Shown here: in pieces, positions 18,026 through 26,620 of the stretch | How positions within the stretch are numbered: the first letter of the stretch is position 1 | Layout: each line of letters opens with the position of its first letter | Assembly: GCA_016931575.1 (NCBI GenBank) | Contig: JAFGEO010000047.1 | Location: forward strand, 1 to 55,725 | DNA from: Bacteroidales bacterium | Lineage (GTDB): Bacteria; Bacteroidota; Bacteroidia; Bacteroidales; UBA10428 | Reading direction: 5' to 3' | DNA length: 55,725 nucleotides | Notes under the pieces: model-generated | Seen by the model: only the letters and a program-made list of their open reading frames with translations | The model's database searches: none | Told to the model about the DNA's origin: nothing | Program-made: the position numbers and the translations under genes

Positions 18026-21000
18026 ATGAAAAGGGAGTTACTAACTAAAGTCATCACCATTCTTTTATGGACCTGGGTGATTTTCCCTGTTTTTGCGCAA
18101 ACCGACACCCTGTTTTATATCAACTCAAGTTTTGAAACTGCTGATGATCAGGCAAAATGGACAAGTACTCCGCCTGACCTCAATATTTCCTGGGATTATT
18201 ATGAAGGTGGCCACAACTGGCCTATCAGTGCAAAGAGCGGAGACCTGAATGCACGCTTTTACAGAAGCGATTTTGGATATAGCTACTATCGAAATCTGGT
18301 TTCTGAGCCTATTGACCTTTCAACTGCAGAGATCCCGATCTTAACCTTTTACTATGCCCAGGACAAAAATTTCAACCAGGATGAACTCCGTGTCCTTTTC
18401 AAGCCCGGTAGCGGAGCTCAATGGGATACGGTTGCCTACTTTCCTGATGAGATGGAAAACTGGCAAAAAGAATCCATCAATTTGGCCGATTCCGGGGCTA
18501 AGTACCTCTGTGATAATTTCCAGATCGGTTTTCTGGGTTATGCGAATGGTGGAAATGGAGTGTGTGTTGACAGTGTCACCCTTGAGGAAACAGCTTCCAT
18601 CGACAAATTTGTCAAAAGTTTCAGATATGATGCTGTCCAACATATCCTTGTAGCTTCAGGGACAAAGCAGCTACCTCTCATACGCCTTAAGATTGAAATT
18701 TCTGGAAATAACGGCCCTAGTAATCTGAATTCCGTGAGCTTCAGATTGAATTCGGGTAGTGCCAGCTATTTCGAATCTGGCGGATTCAAACTCTTTAAAA
18801 CCAGAAGTCTTATTTTTAAAAGTATTGAAAATGGCAATCCTACGCAGATTGGTTCGGCTGTGTCGATTTCGGGAAATGTTGTCACCTTCTCAGGACTAAA
18901 TGAAAACCTTCAGATTGGTGAAAATTACATCTGGTTAACTGCTGACCTGACACCCTCCATAGAACATGACAGCTCGTTCAGCTTTGGTGCAGACGCCAAT
19001 TCATTTACTGTAAATGATACAACACTTCCAGCTGCCGCAAATAGTAATATCTTTTCAGCGCTGATTAAGGAAGCAGTATTTTACGATAATTTTGATGCGT
19101 TAACAGGCTGGACCCTTGAAGAAGACTTTGAGATCGGCCCACCCCTGGGAAAAGAATATTTTAGTTCCAAAGATCCCGACTATGCCTACTCCGGAACCAA
19201 TGTTCTTGGCACAGACCTGTCTGATAATGGAGCTTATTTGTATGGATTCTCCACTCCCTATCATGCCACTAGTCCTCCAATTGACCTTAAATATTATGAT
19301 AATGTCATCGTATATTTGAGAAAATGGAACGATTTTAACCCGCTGGATGAGGCTTCTATATCTTTTTCAACAGATAACGGAAGTACCTGGACACCCGTAT
19401 GGAACAGCAGGATTGATAATCCCTCGGCATCAGCACAGTGGGAAGAGGTAATATTTACTGAAATTGCTGACGAACTGCTTTCCAGAAAGAAAAATGTCAG
19501 GATCCGCTTTTCTATGGATGAATCCAATACATCCCTGGTAAGGGCAGGCTTCAATATCGATAATTTCAGTATTTGCGCAAATTACCTGGATAACGATGTG
19601 GGCATCACAGAAATTATCTCTCCCTTCGACGATTGCCTGGGATTTAATAATGACACGGTTCGTATTGTGGTGAAGAACTTTGCTGCAGAACCTACTGCTA
19701 CAAATATACCGGTCTATTTTGGCTTGTGGGGTCCTGACAGTACCCGGGTAACGGAATATATTTCCGGGCCTATCGGGGTAAACGATAGTGTTATCTATAC
19801 GTTCAGTAACCTGGCTAATTTCCCGAAAGGTGATATATATGACAAATTTATTGTGGGCGTAAACATGGCTGGCGATGAGGATGCCTCCAATGACACCCTG
19901 ACAAAATCACTCATCATACCTGATTCCTACTCTGCACCCATTACCGTCGATTTTGAATATAAAGGTGGTATCTGGATTCCGTCTGAAGGTTCAACCTGGG
20001 AATGCAGGGTGCCCGATGGAAGTATCCCCGTTCTTCCTGAATCACCAACATCCTGGATCCTTTCTCCCTACGGGGATTACCTGAGTGATGATGAATCATG
20101 GGTAGTGAGTAACTGTTTTGATTTAAGTACTGCAAACCGTCATATCCTTGAGCTGGATTACTGGCTGACCTCAGAGGCCGGAGTTGACGGAGCAGCAGTT
20201 GAATACAGTACTGATGACGGGAATACCTGGCATTTGATCAACTATTCTGAATTCGGTCCGGCCTGGGGGTGGTATACATCCAGTGTAACTGCTCTGGGTT
20301 CGATTGGTTGGTCCGGTATTACCCCAGGTTGGGTAACAGCAAAAGAAATTCTTCCTGCATCCCTTAACACTGAAGTTAAGGTGAAATTCCGGATCAGATG
20401 GGCTTCTGATGCGGTCAATACTGGCAGGGGTCTGGCCTTTGACAATTTTAAACTTTACGAGACACCCCCCGACGTTGGAGTCTCCACCATCGATGTTCCC
20501 TACGATGCCTGTCAGTATGAAAACCCCGATGAACTCAGTATCTGGGTAAAAAATATGGGATTTAACGACCTGCATACCAACGACACCCTCATCGTGGGTT
20601 ATAACTTTGAAAGCGAACCAACAGTGATTGATACTTTCACGCTGGCTTCGGACCTGGTTCCCGGAGATAGTGTCAACTTTGTGTTCCCGGTAAGTTTTGC
20701 CATTGAGGAAGCAGGTTTGTACCAGATCAATGCCTATACCTTAATCGAAGATGATCCCTGGTTCTATGGAACGAATAACGATACCCTGAATTACACCTTT
20801 AATGTCTGGCAGAATCCGATCACCGGTTTGTTTGATACAATCCAGTCTAGGCAGCCTGACACCCTCATGCTTCAGGCAAATGAGGAACCTGAGTACTCCT
20901 ACTACTGGGAGTTTTCCGGAATTAATTCCGCTGATTCCTACTTTGATGTATCGGCTCCGGGAGTATACTACCTGACCATTACCGAATCAATTCATGGGTG

Positions 21001-22945
21001 TGAGACCTACGACTCAACCTATGTTGAACTGTTGTTTAACGATATCACCGTCGACAGCATTATTTGGCCGCAGTCGTCCTGCGAACTAAGCAGCGCAGAA
21101 CCCATTCAGATCCAGATTCGGAATTCGGGAACCGACAGCCTTATCGTCAGTGACCAGATCTATGTCTACTATGAATTTGATGGCGGACCGCAGGTTTCGG
21201 ATGTTATCACCCTGAATGAAGCCCTTCTCTCAGGCTCGACCTACTGGCACACTTTTGAGGGCTATACCGAAAACCTAAGTGCAGAGGGGGATTACATGAT
21301 GAAAGCCTATGCCTACTTCGGAGGAGATACAATTCCGGAAAATGACACCATTGTTGAAACCATTACCGTTTTCGGATATCCTGATCTCTTCCTGGGAAAT
21401 GATACCGTGATCAACGGAACAGAATACCTGCTTGAAGTTGATCCGACTTTTATCAGTTACACCTGGAGCGACGGAGATACCCTTGGTACCCGTATCATTG
21501 ACACGTCAGGTTATTACACACTGAATGTACTGGATGTAAACGGTTGTCCTGCTTCCGATGACATCGATATATGGTTCCGCATCCGCGATGTGAGCCCTGT
21601 GCGGTTATTAAGCCCGAGAACAAGTTGCGAAAGAAACGGGAATGACTACGTACAAATGCAATTCATCAACTCTGGTAGTGACACCATCATAACCAGCGAT
21701 GTTGTTACCGTCAGCTATGTCATGGATGGAGGAACCCGGCATACAGCTAATGTGACGAACAATCAGATATATCCGGGCGGAACTTTCAACTACAATTTCG
21801 GAACCCAGGAGGACCTTTCCGCTTTAGGCAGCTACCAGTTTGAAATTACGGCAACGACTTTGAATGATCTGCGCCCGGAAAATGATACGCTTCAACCTGT
21901 TGTTTCTACTGACCTGGCTCCGGTTGTTGACCTGGGTGTTGATGATGACGAAATCTATAAGATGACGGAAATGGTGCTTGATGCCGGCTATGGGGAAAAC
22001 TACGTCTACCTCTGGCAGGATGGTTCCAGGGGTCAAACGTATACGGTTACGGATATTACTCAGGTTCAGGTATTGGTCACTGACTCAACAACGGGATGTT
22101 ATGGCGGGGATACAGCATTCGTATACCTGGACATTCTCGATTACATGGTGACCTCGGTCGCTCTTGACGCAACGGCCTGTTCCGGTACGTATAACAATGT
22201 CGATGTGGATATCCTGAACAACGGTAACCTGCCACGTCAGGGTGCTGAAATTACCCTGGACTTCTACCTGAATAGCACTTACCTGTTCACTGAGTATTTC
22301 GAAAACATTGGATCATGGCCCCCGGGTGCCACCAGAACCCTCTCAACCAGTACTGCAATTGATCTGGAAGAAACGGGGAATGCCTCATTCGGAATACAAC
22401 TTGAAAGTACCGGAGACCTGCGATCAGATAATGACGATTTCCAGAAAAATTTAAATGTGATACAAAGTCCGGTTGTGAATTTTGGAAATTCCCAGCAGGG
22501 AGTTGAATTCCCGTACACCCTGGATGCCGGATATAACCCGGATTATACTTATCTGTGGAATGATGGCTCTGATCAATCGACTTATACGGCCACTCAACCA
22601 GGAACCTATACCCTAACGGCTACAGGTACTAATGGCTGTCAGACTGTTCGTTCGGTATACCTGAGTTACGATCTGTTGTCTGATCATAAGGGCCAGGATA
22701 TGATCACACTGGATCTTTATCCGAATCCGGCGAATAATTTCGTCAACATCGATATCTCATTTACTGAGCCCGATACCTACATTCTTGAGGTGATCAACAG
22801 CCAGGATATCCTTTTGCTAAACCGTAAAATTGAAGGCCTTGAATTTAAAGAAGAACTTTTTATTGGTAACTATCCTCCGGGGATTTACTTTATCAGAATC
22901 CGGAATGATACCTTAAACCATGTCAGTAAAATGATTATCCATTAG
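18026..22945 (+). CDS. Giant multidomain secreted protein, T9SS type A cargo
   Basis: A 1639-residue protein (an ATG at 17999 would add nine residues; 18026 gives a compact signal peptide, MKRELLTKVITILLWTWVIF...FAQ). The N-terminus is a MAM/lectin-like jelly roll (FYINSSFETADDQAKWTSTP), then a module resembling the BNR-neuraminidase N-terminal domain (PLIRLKIEISGNNGPSNLNS). Two further jelly rolls and several CARDB-like modules opening with DVGITEI or DVGVSTI follow. The end, LDLYPNPANNFVNIDI...GIYFIRI...SKMIIH, is a type A T9SS sorting domain. No catalytic residues are recognised, so an adhesive or ligand-binding surface role is inference. It is divergent from the type B adhesin. Confidence 0.85.
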   Translation: MKRELLTKVITILLWTWVIFPVFAQTDTLFYINSSFETADDQAKWTSTPPDLNISWDYYEGGHNWPISAKSGDLNARFYRSDFGYSYYRNLVSEPIDLSTAEIPILTFYYAQDKNFNQDELRVLFKPGSGAQWDTVAYFPDEMENWQKESINLADSGAKYLCDNFQIGFLGYANGGNGVCVDSVTLEETASIDKFVKSFRYDAVQHILVASGTKQLPLIRLKIEISGNNGPSNLNSVSFRLNSGSASYFESGGFKLFKTRSLIFKSIENGNPTQIGSAVSISGNVVTFSGLNENLQIGENYIWLTADLTPSIEHDSSFSFGADANSFTVNDTTLPAAANSNIFSALIKEAVFYDNFDALTGWTLEEDFEIGPPLGKEYFSSKDPDYAYSGTNVLGTDLSDNGAYLYGFSTPYHATSPPIDLKYYDNVIVYLRKWNDFNPLDEASISFSTDNGSTWTPVWNSRIDNPSASAQWEEVIFTEIADELLSRKKNVRIRFSMDESNTSLVRAGFNIDNFSICANYLDNDVGITEIISPFDDCLGFNNDTVRIVVKNFAAEPTATNIPVYFGLWGPDSTRVTEYISGPIGVNDSVIYTFSNLANFPKGDIYDKFIVGVNMAGDEDASNDTLTKSLIIPDSYSAPITVDFEYKGGIWIPSEGSTWECRVPDGSIPVLPESPTSWILSPYGDYLSDDESWVVSNCFDLSTANRHILELDYWLTSEAGVDGAAVEYSTDDGNTWHLINYSEFGPAWGWYTSSVTALGSIGWSGITPGWVTAKEILPASLNTEVKVKFRIRWASDAVNTGRGLAFDNFKLYETPPDVGVSTIDVPYDACQYENPDELSIWVKNMGFNDLHTNDTLIVGYNFESEPTVIDTFTLASDLVPGDSVNFVFPVSFAIEEAGLYQINAYTLIEDDPWFYGTNNDTLNYTFNVWQNPITGLFDTIQSRQPDTLMLQANEEPEYSYYWEFSGINSADSYFDVSAPGVYYLTITESIHGCETYDSTYVELLFNDITVDSIIWPQSSCELSSAEPIQIQIRNSGTDSLIVSDQIYVYYEFDGGPQVSDVITLNEALLSGSTYWHTFEGYTENLSAEGDYMMKAYAYFGGDTIPENDTIVETITVFGYPDLFLGNDTVINGTEYLLEVDPTFISYTWSDGDTLGTRIIDTSGYYTLNVLDVNGCPASDDIDIWFRIRDVSPVRLLSPRTSCERNGNDYVQMQFINSGSDTIITSDVVTVSYVMDGGTRHTANVTNNQIYPGGTFNYNFGTQEDLSALGSYQFEITATTLNDLRPENDTLQPVVSTDLAPVVDLGVDDDEIYKMTEMVLDAGYGENYVYLWQDGSRGQTYTVTDITQVQVLVTDSTTGCYGGDTAFVYLDILDYMVTSVALDATACSGTYNNVDVDILNNGNLPRQGAEITLDFYLNSTYLFTEYFENIGSWPPGATRTLSTSTAIDLEETGNASFGIQLESTGDLRSDNDDFQKNLNVIQSPVVNFGNSQQGVEFPYTLDAGYNPDYTYLWNDGSDQSTYTATQPGTYTLTATGTNGCQTVRSVYLSYDLLSDHKGQDMITLDLYPNPANNFVNIDISFTEPDTYILEVINSQDILLLNRKIEGLEFKEELFIGNYPPGIYFIRIRNDTLNHVSKMIIH

Positions 22946-22982
22946 AAGAGCCTGGTTTCAACAACCAATAAGCTTAGTATAA

Positions 22983-23021
22983 ACTCACCGGGTGCCTGAA
23001 AGTCATCCGGTGAGTTATTTT
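22983..23021 (+). terminator. Rho-independent terminator
   Basis: Perfect 9-bp stem actcaccgg (22983-22991) with ccggtgagt (23007-23015), then tattttc. It ends the type A cargo gene. Confidence 0.75.
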
Positions 23022-23044
23022 CAAGGAAATGATAAAAATCCTGT

Positions 23045-23072
23045 TTTGACCGAAATCTAAGTACTAACTTTC
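23045..23072 (+). promoter_or_regulatory. Candidate promoter of the proline dehydrogenase gene
   Basis: TTTG at 23045-23048, 16 bases, then TAACTTTC at 23065-23072, which matches seven of eight positions of TAnnTTTG. Weak but placed between a terminator and the next gene. Confidence 0.3.
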
Positions 23073-23123
23073 TGTCTACTAAGTGTTTATATATGACAAA
23101 AATCATATTTTAAGATAGACGGG

Positions 23124-24035
23124 ATGGTTAACAGAATGATTGCGAATATTTTACCCCATTTCCCGGAAAGGTTTGTATGGATCTTTTCAAAGAAATATAT
23201 AGCGGGCAAGGAACTTAAGGAAGCCATTCGCTGTATTGAGGATTTGCACCGGGAAAACATTGTATCAACGGTTGATGTACTGGGGGAGTCGGTAAACTCT
23301 CTGGAAGAAGTGAATTATTACCTCGCCCAGTATCTGGAAACTATTCAGATCCTTAGCGAATACAATTTCGGATTGAGCATTTCTGTCAAGCCCACCATGT
23401 TTGGCTTACTGGAGGATTACGATTACTGTCAGAACAGCCTTCGGAAAATTCTCATGCTCGCGAGAGAAAAGAATTTATTTGTGCGCATCGACATGGAGGA
23501 TTCCTCCTGCACCGATTCTGAGCTCAGACTTTTCGAACAACTATATAAAGAGTTCCCTGGCCATGTTGGTATTGTTCTGCAGGCATACCTCAGACGAACC
23601 CTGGCTGATCTGGACCGGCTAAAAAAAGTCGAGATCAAAGGACATCCTATTAATATCCGCCTGTGCAAAGGCATTTATGTTGAATCCAGAAAAATAGCAT
23701 TTAAGGGCCGGCAGGAAATCCGGAACAATTTCATCTCTTGTTTTGAGAAAATGCTCGAATATAAGTTTTACCCTGCCCTGGCGACCCACGACAAAAAGCT
23801 GATCTGCAGTTGTCTTGATCTGATCGCTAAGTATGAGTTAAAACCTGATGAATATGAGTTTCAGATGCTCCTGGGGGTTACGAAACGCCTACGGAAGAAG
23901 TTGACCCAGAAAAACCACCGGATGAGGGTGTATGTCCCTTTTGGGGTCCAGTGGTTCAGGTATGCCACCAGAAGGTTGCAGGAAAATCCGCATATGGTCT
24001 GGGATATTATTACCGGTATGGTGGTCCCGAAGTAA
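23124..24035 (+). CDS. Proline dehydrogenase family protein
   Basis: A 303-residue FAD enzyme of the monofunctional ProDH type, normal length for the family. It oxidises proline to P5C in the first catabolic step, passing electrons to the quinone pool; its product feeds the P5C dehydrogenase at 6514. Motifs read in order are STVDVLGESV near residue 50, LSISVKPTMFGL (substrate barrel strand), FVRIDMEDSS, NIRLCKGIY (where many members have RLVKGAY), ALATHDKKL, and the C-terminal RVYVPFGVQWFRYATRRLQE, which holds the Arg pair that binds proline carboxylate. It is convergent with the sigma-factor operon, leaving a 6-base gap. Confidence 0.9.
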   Translation: MVNRMIANILPHFPERFVWIFSKKYIAGKELKEAIRCIEDLHRENIVSTVDVLGESVNSLEEVNYYLAQYLETIQILSEYNFGLSISVKPTMFGLLEDYDYCQNSLRKILMLAREKNLFVRIDMEDSSCTDSELRLFEQLYKEFPGHVGIVLQAYLRRTLADLDRLKKVEIKGHPINIRLCKGIYVESRKIAFKGRQEIRNNFISCFEKMLEYKFYPALATHDKKLICSCLDLIAKYELKPDEYEFQMLLGVTKRLRKKLTQKNHRMRVYVPFGVQWFRYATRRLQENPHMVWDIITGMVVPK

Positions 24036-24041
24036 CCGGAG

Positions 24042-24473
24042 TTACCTGGTCCGGATCTGTTTCAGCAGGTAGTCCTTAAAGTTTATTTCAGCGATATAAA
24101 TTCTGAATACTTTCTCATCAGGCAGGACCTCACGAAACCTGGCATTATAGGTCTCCAACAGGGCCGTTTCCTGCTTTTCCAGTTGTATATATTTATTCAG
24201 GATCTCTGTAATTTCCTTGTCGGATATATTTCTGCTGTTTTCAGAATAATAATCCATCAGGGTCCGTTTCTCAGATGCAATTCTGCTTCTTCGATTCTGA
24301 TAATCGTTATAAATCGGCCAAAAAGCCGTTGATTCTGATTGTGAAAGACCCAGCTCCTTATTAAAAAAAGCTGTTTTCTCATCCTGTAGTTTTTGAGCTG
24401 CAGATCTTGAAGGCTGTGCTTGCACTCCGGAGAATGCAGGAATAAGCAGGAGCAATAGGGCTAAATACCTCAT
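24042..24473 (-). CDS. Periplasmic Spy/CpxP-like protein of ECF operon
   Basis: A 143-residue protein with signal peptide (MRYLALLLLLIPAFSGVQA, then QPSRS) and a helical mature part with LGLSQSESTAFWPIYNDYQ and LNKYIQLEKQETALLETYN. This arrangement is common in Bacteroidota proteins encoded after an ECF sigma and a membrane anti-sigma-like protein; they are often called sensors or Spy/CpxP-like chaperones by resemblance. The chosen ATG at 24473 avoids overlap; an ATG at 24494 would overlap the upstream stop by 11 bases. Its role as periplasmic sensor is inferred from position. Confidence 0.7.
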   Translation of the reverse strand: MRYLALLLLLIPAFSGVQAQPSRSAAQKLQDEKTAFFNKELGLSQSESTAFWPIYNDYQNRRSRIASEKRTLMDYYSENSRNISDKEITEILNKYIQLEKQETALLETYNARFREVLPDEKVFRIYIAEINFKDYLLKQIRTR

Positions 24474-24483
24474 GGTATTACTT

Positions 24484-24927
24484 TTAAAGTTCATTAACAA
24501 TCATTTCAAGTTCGATATCTTCTTCGAGCAGGTACTGAATAACCTCATCCTCATAACTCGTCATTTCAAGGTCTGTATCTACCTCCCTATCCAATAGGGC
24601 AAATTCCAGGTCATAACTGTCAAGGTCATAAATTTCCTGATGCAGCACCTCTGCAATCTCCTCCTGTGCAGGTAATGCCTGCTCTTTCTCATCGAAAAAC
24701 AGGGGAAGTACTACAATAAAGCCAATTAAGGTAGCGGCAATTCCCGACATCCATGCAAGCTGAACAGTTCTTCCTGAATGCCGGCTCCTCGTTTCTTCCG
24801 CCTCTGTCTGCCTGATCCGGGAGTTTATTTTGACATTCAGCATATCAAAATATCCTTCCGGAGTACTGAATGGGAGTTCCTCCCCTTCCTGCTGCAATTT
24901 CCCGGATGTTTTGTCTGCCATTTCCAT
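24484..24927 (-). CDS. Membrane anti-sigma-like protein
   Basis: A 147-residue single-pass protein: a cytoplasmic N-terminus with the phrase LPFSTPEGYFDMLNVKINSR, frequent in Bacteroidota proteins encoded beside ECF sigma factors, then one transmembrane helix (LAWMSGIAATLIGFIVVLPLFF) and a strikingly acidic periplasmic tail (about 60 residues dominated by E and D). It starts 46 bases after the sigma gene stop and precedes the Spy/CpxP-like gene. It probably binds and holds the sigma factor, but lacks a recognisable zinc-binding anti-sigma motif, so that function rests on context. Confidence 0.72.
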   Translation of the reverse strand: MEMADKTSGKLQQEGEELPFSTPEGYFDMLNVKINSRIRQTEAEETRSRHSGRTVQLAWMSGIAATLIGFIVVLPLFFDEKEQALPAQEEIAEVLHQEIYDLDSYDLEFALLDREVDTDLEMTSYEDEVIQYLLEEDIELEMIVNEL

Positions 24928-24973
24928 AATTGTCCTGTCTTCAGGTATTTTGATAACTAAATATATAAAAGGT

Positions 24974-25534
24974 TTAATCCTCTGTCAGGTATTTCTCAAT
25001 TTTTTTTACTGCATGGTGATAGGATGCCTTCAGCGAGCCGACAGTTATGCCCAGTACCTCAGAGATTTCTTCATATTTCAGGTCATCAAAATACTTCATA
25101 TTGAATACCAGACGCTGTTTTTCAGGCAATTGTAATATTGCTTTCTGCAATTTTAACTGCAAAGCATCCCCCTCAAAAAAGGGATCACTGCTCAGCGACT
25201 CAAGCAGCTGTTGTTCCACATCCACCAGGGGCAAAAGAAATCTTCTACGCTTACTGCGAAGGAATGATAAAGCCTCATTCGTTGCGATCCGGTACAGCCA
25301 GGTATACAATTTAGACTCAGCCCGGAACCCTTCAAGGCCTTTCCATACCTTGACAAAGGTTTCCTGAAGCACATCGTCCGTATCATCATGATGAATTAAA
25401 AACTTTCTGAGATGCCAGTAGATTCTCTCTTTATAGCGTTCAAGTATCAGGTTAAAGGCATATTCCTTCTTCCCCGGTTCATTAAACAAATTCACCAGGT
25501 CGAAATCAGTATATTCCTTTTCGCTGATCCCCAT
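24974..25534 (-). CDS. ECF-type RNA polymerase sigma factor
   Basis: A 186-residue sigma-70 family protein with only regions 2 and 4, normal for ECF factors. Region 2 is LILERYKERIYWHLRKFL, HHDDTDDVLQETFVKVWKGL and TWLYRIATNEALSFLRSKRR. Region 4 is LQLPEKQRLVFNMKYFDDL and YEEISEVLGITVGSLKASYH, the -35 recognition helix. It leads a three-gene operon with the anti-sigma-like and Spy/CpxP-like proteins, and is preceded by a well-spaced TTTG-N20-TAAGTTTG promoter. That promoter looks like the housekeeping Bacteroidota type, so autoregulation is not obvious. Confidence 0.92.
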   Translation of the reverse strand: MGISEKEYTDFDLVNLFNEPGKKEYAFNLILERYKERIYWHLRKFLIHHDDTDDVLQETFVKVWKGLEGFRAESKLYTWLYRIATNEALSFLRSKRRRFLLPLVDVEQQLLESLSSDPFFEGDALQLKLQKAILQLPEKQRLVFNMKYFDDLKYEEISEVLGITVGSLKASYHHAVKKIEKYLTED

Positions 25535-25552
25535 AGATGCAAACTCTCATGC

Positions 25553-25584
25553 CAAACTTATCGATTGGACTCAAAAGTTACAAA
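25553..25584 (-). promoter_or_regulatory. Bacteroidota promoter of the ECF sigma operon
   Basis: Minus-strand TTTG (25581-25584), 20 bases, then TAAGTTTG (25553-25560). Both boxes match the TTTG/TAnnTTTG consensus at normal spacing, 18 bases before the sigma-factor ATG. This is the best-formed promoter I see in the window. Confidence 0.6.
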
Positions 25585-25677
25585 AAGGTTTAATGTAAAT
25601 CAGCTATTTGAAGTAAGAAGATACACTCAGCCCGAACTGGTTGTCGCGGATACTAAATCGATGATGCGCCCAATAAA

Positions 25678-26322
25678 TCAGCCATTCGGCTCCCCGATAC
25701 TCTGGGATGCGCCCCGCTGAAACTCAATATTCCCCCAGGTGGACAGGTTCCATTCCCCCCGATGGTAGCTAAATTCGTTGACAGAGGCATTGTAAATAGA
25801 AAACTTTCTTGGAGCTGTCAGGGGTATGTCAAAGATCATCCTCATCATACAATCCAGCACTCCACCATGGGTAACAATCAGGATCTTTTTACCCCTGCAT
25901 TCTTCGGAAATTTTAGTAACTCCCTTTGTAACGCGGGCAAAGAAATCGATCAGCGACTCGCCCTCCGGAATTTGATAACTATCCATACGGTTCATATAAC
26001 CCTGATAGGTATCAGGATACTTTAACTGTATTTCTTCCCGGGTTAATCCTTCCATAATCCCGAAGTTCCTTTCCCTGAGAGACACCTCTGTCCGAAGCTC
26101 CATCTGGTGATACTCATTCAGGATCATTGCAGTGTCGACAGCTCGCTGGAGGTCGCTGCTGATCAACTGGTCAAAATGCCTGTGCCGCAATATCTGTGCC
26201 GCCTGCCTGGCCTGAAGGATACCCTTTTCGGTGAGATCGCTGTTACCCATCCCCTGCAGCCGCATGGCAATATTCCACTCCGTTTCCCCATGCCTGATCA
26301 TCGTTACGTAGGTCTTTCCCAT
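25678..26322 (-). CDS. Histidine phosphatase family protein
   Basis: A 214-residue phosphoglycerate-mutase-like enzyme. The signature MIRHGETEWN carries the phospho-accepting His11, RLQGMGNSDLTEKG follows as usual, FDQLISSDLQRAVDTA supplies the second Arg, and VTHGGVLDCMMR carries the second catalytic His. The frame is open to a TTG at 26331, but the ATG at 26322 directly precedes the conserved strand and lies 17 bases after a TAnnTTTG box, so I chose it. Substrate is uncertain: related proteins act on small phospho-sugars, alpha-ribazole phosphate or broad phosphate esters. Confidence 0.85.
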   Translation of the reverse strand: MGKTYVTMIRHGETEWNIAMRLQGMGNSDLTEKGILQARQAAQILRHRHFDQLISSDLQRAVDTAMILNEYHQMELRTEVSLRERNFGIMEGLTREEIQLKYPDTYQGYMNRMDSYQIPEGESLIDFFARVTKGVTKISEECRGKKILIVTHGGVLDCMMRMIFDIPLTAPRKFSIYNASVNEFSYHRGEWNLSTWGNIEFQRGASQSIGEPNG

Positions 26323-26339
26323 CTGTATCAAATTTGCTG

Positions 26340-26347
26340 CAAAAGTA
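26340..26347 (-). promoter_or_regulatory. Candidate -7 box of the histidine phosphatase gene
   Basis: Minus-strand TACTTTTG, an exact TAnnTTTG match 17 bases before the phosphatase ATG. It lies directly beside the 5' breakpoint of the receiver-domain remnant on the opposite strand. Confidence 0.45.
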
Positions 26348-26357
26348 CAGTATAGAA

Positions 26358-26549
26358 ATGAAAAATGATTATACTCTCAGCAGAATCCCCTGTATCATGA
26401 TCACGAGCAAAGTTAAGGAGTCAGACAAAAACCCTGCCTTTGAGAACGGGGTTGACGATTACCTTGCGAAACCATTTCGCGTCAGTGACCTGGTGGCCGG
26501 AATTGACTGTCTGATAGAAAAAAGCAAGCGTGATATTCACCTGGATTAA
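26358..26549 (+). pseudogene. C-terminal half of a response-regulator receiver domain (remnant)
   Basis: The 63 residues visible match only the second half of a receiver domain: KNDYTLSRIPCIMITSK (helix 3 end and strand 4 with the conserved Ser/Thr), GVDDYLAKPF (strand 5 with the conserved Lys) and the last helix VSDLVAGIDCLIEK. The first half, with the acidic pocket and the phosphorylated Asp, is absent; upstream sequence is the promoter and start of the opposite-strand phosphatase. I read this as a truncated remnant rather than a working protein. No partner histidine kinase is in the window. It might still be translated as a 63- to 71-residue peptide. Confidence 0.65.
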
Positions 26550-26620
26550 AAATAACTTAAGAATTCGTTAATACTGAGAACACATATAAGTAGTTCCTTT
26601 GTTGAAAATCTTACTTTTTG

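Noticed and set aside
25535-25677. Possible tRNA or small RNA upstream of the ECF operon
   Set aside because: No cloverleaf, TTCGA-type loop or conserved structure was found; only the promoter is supported.
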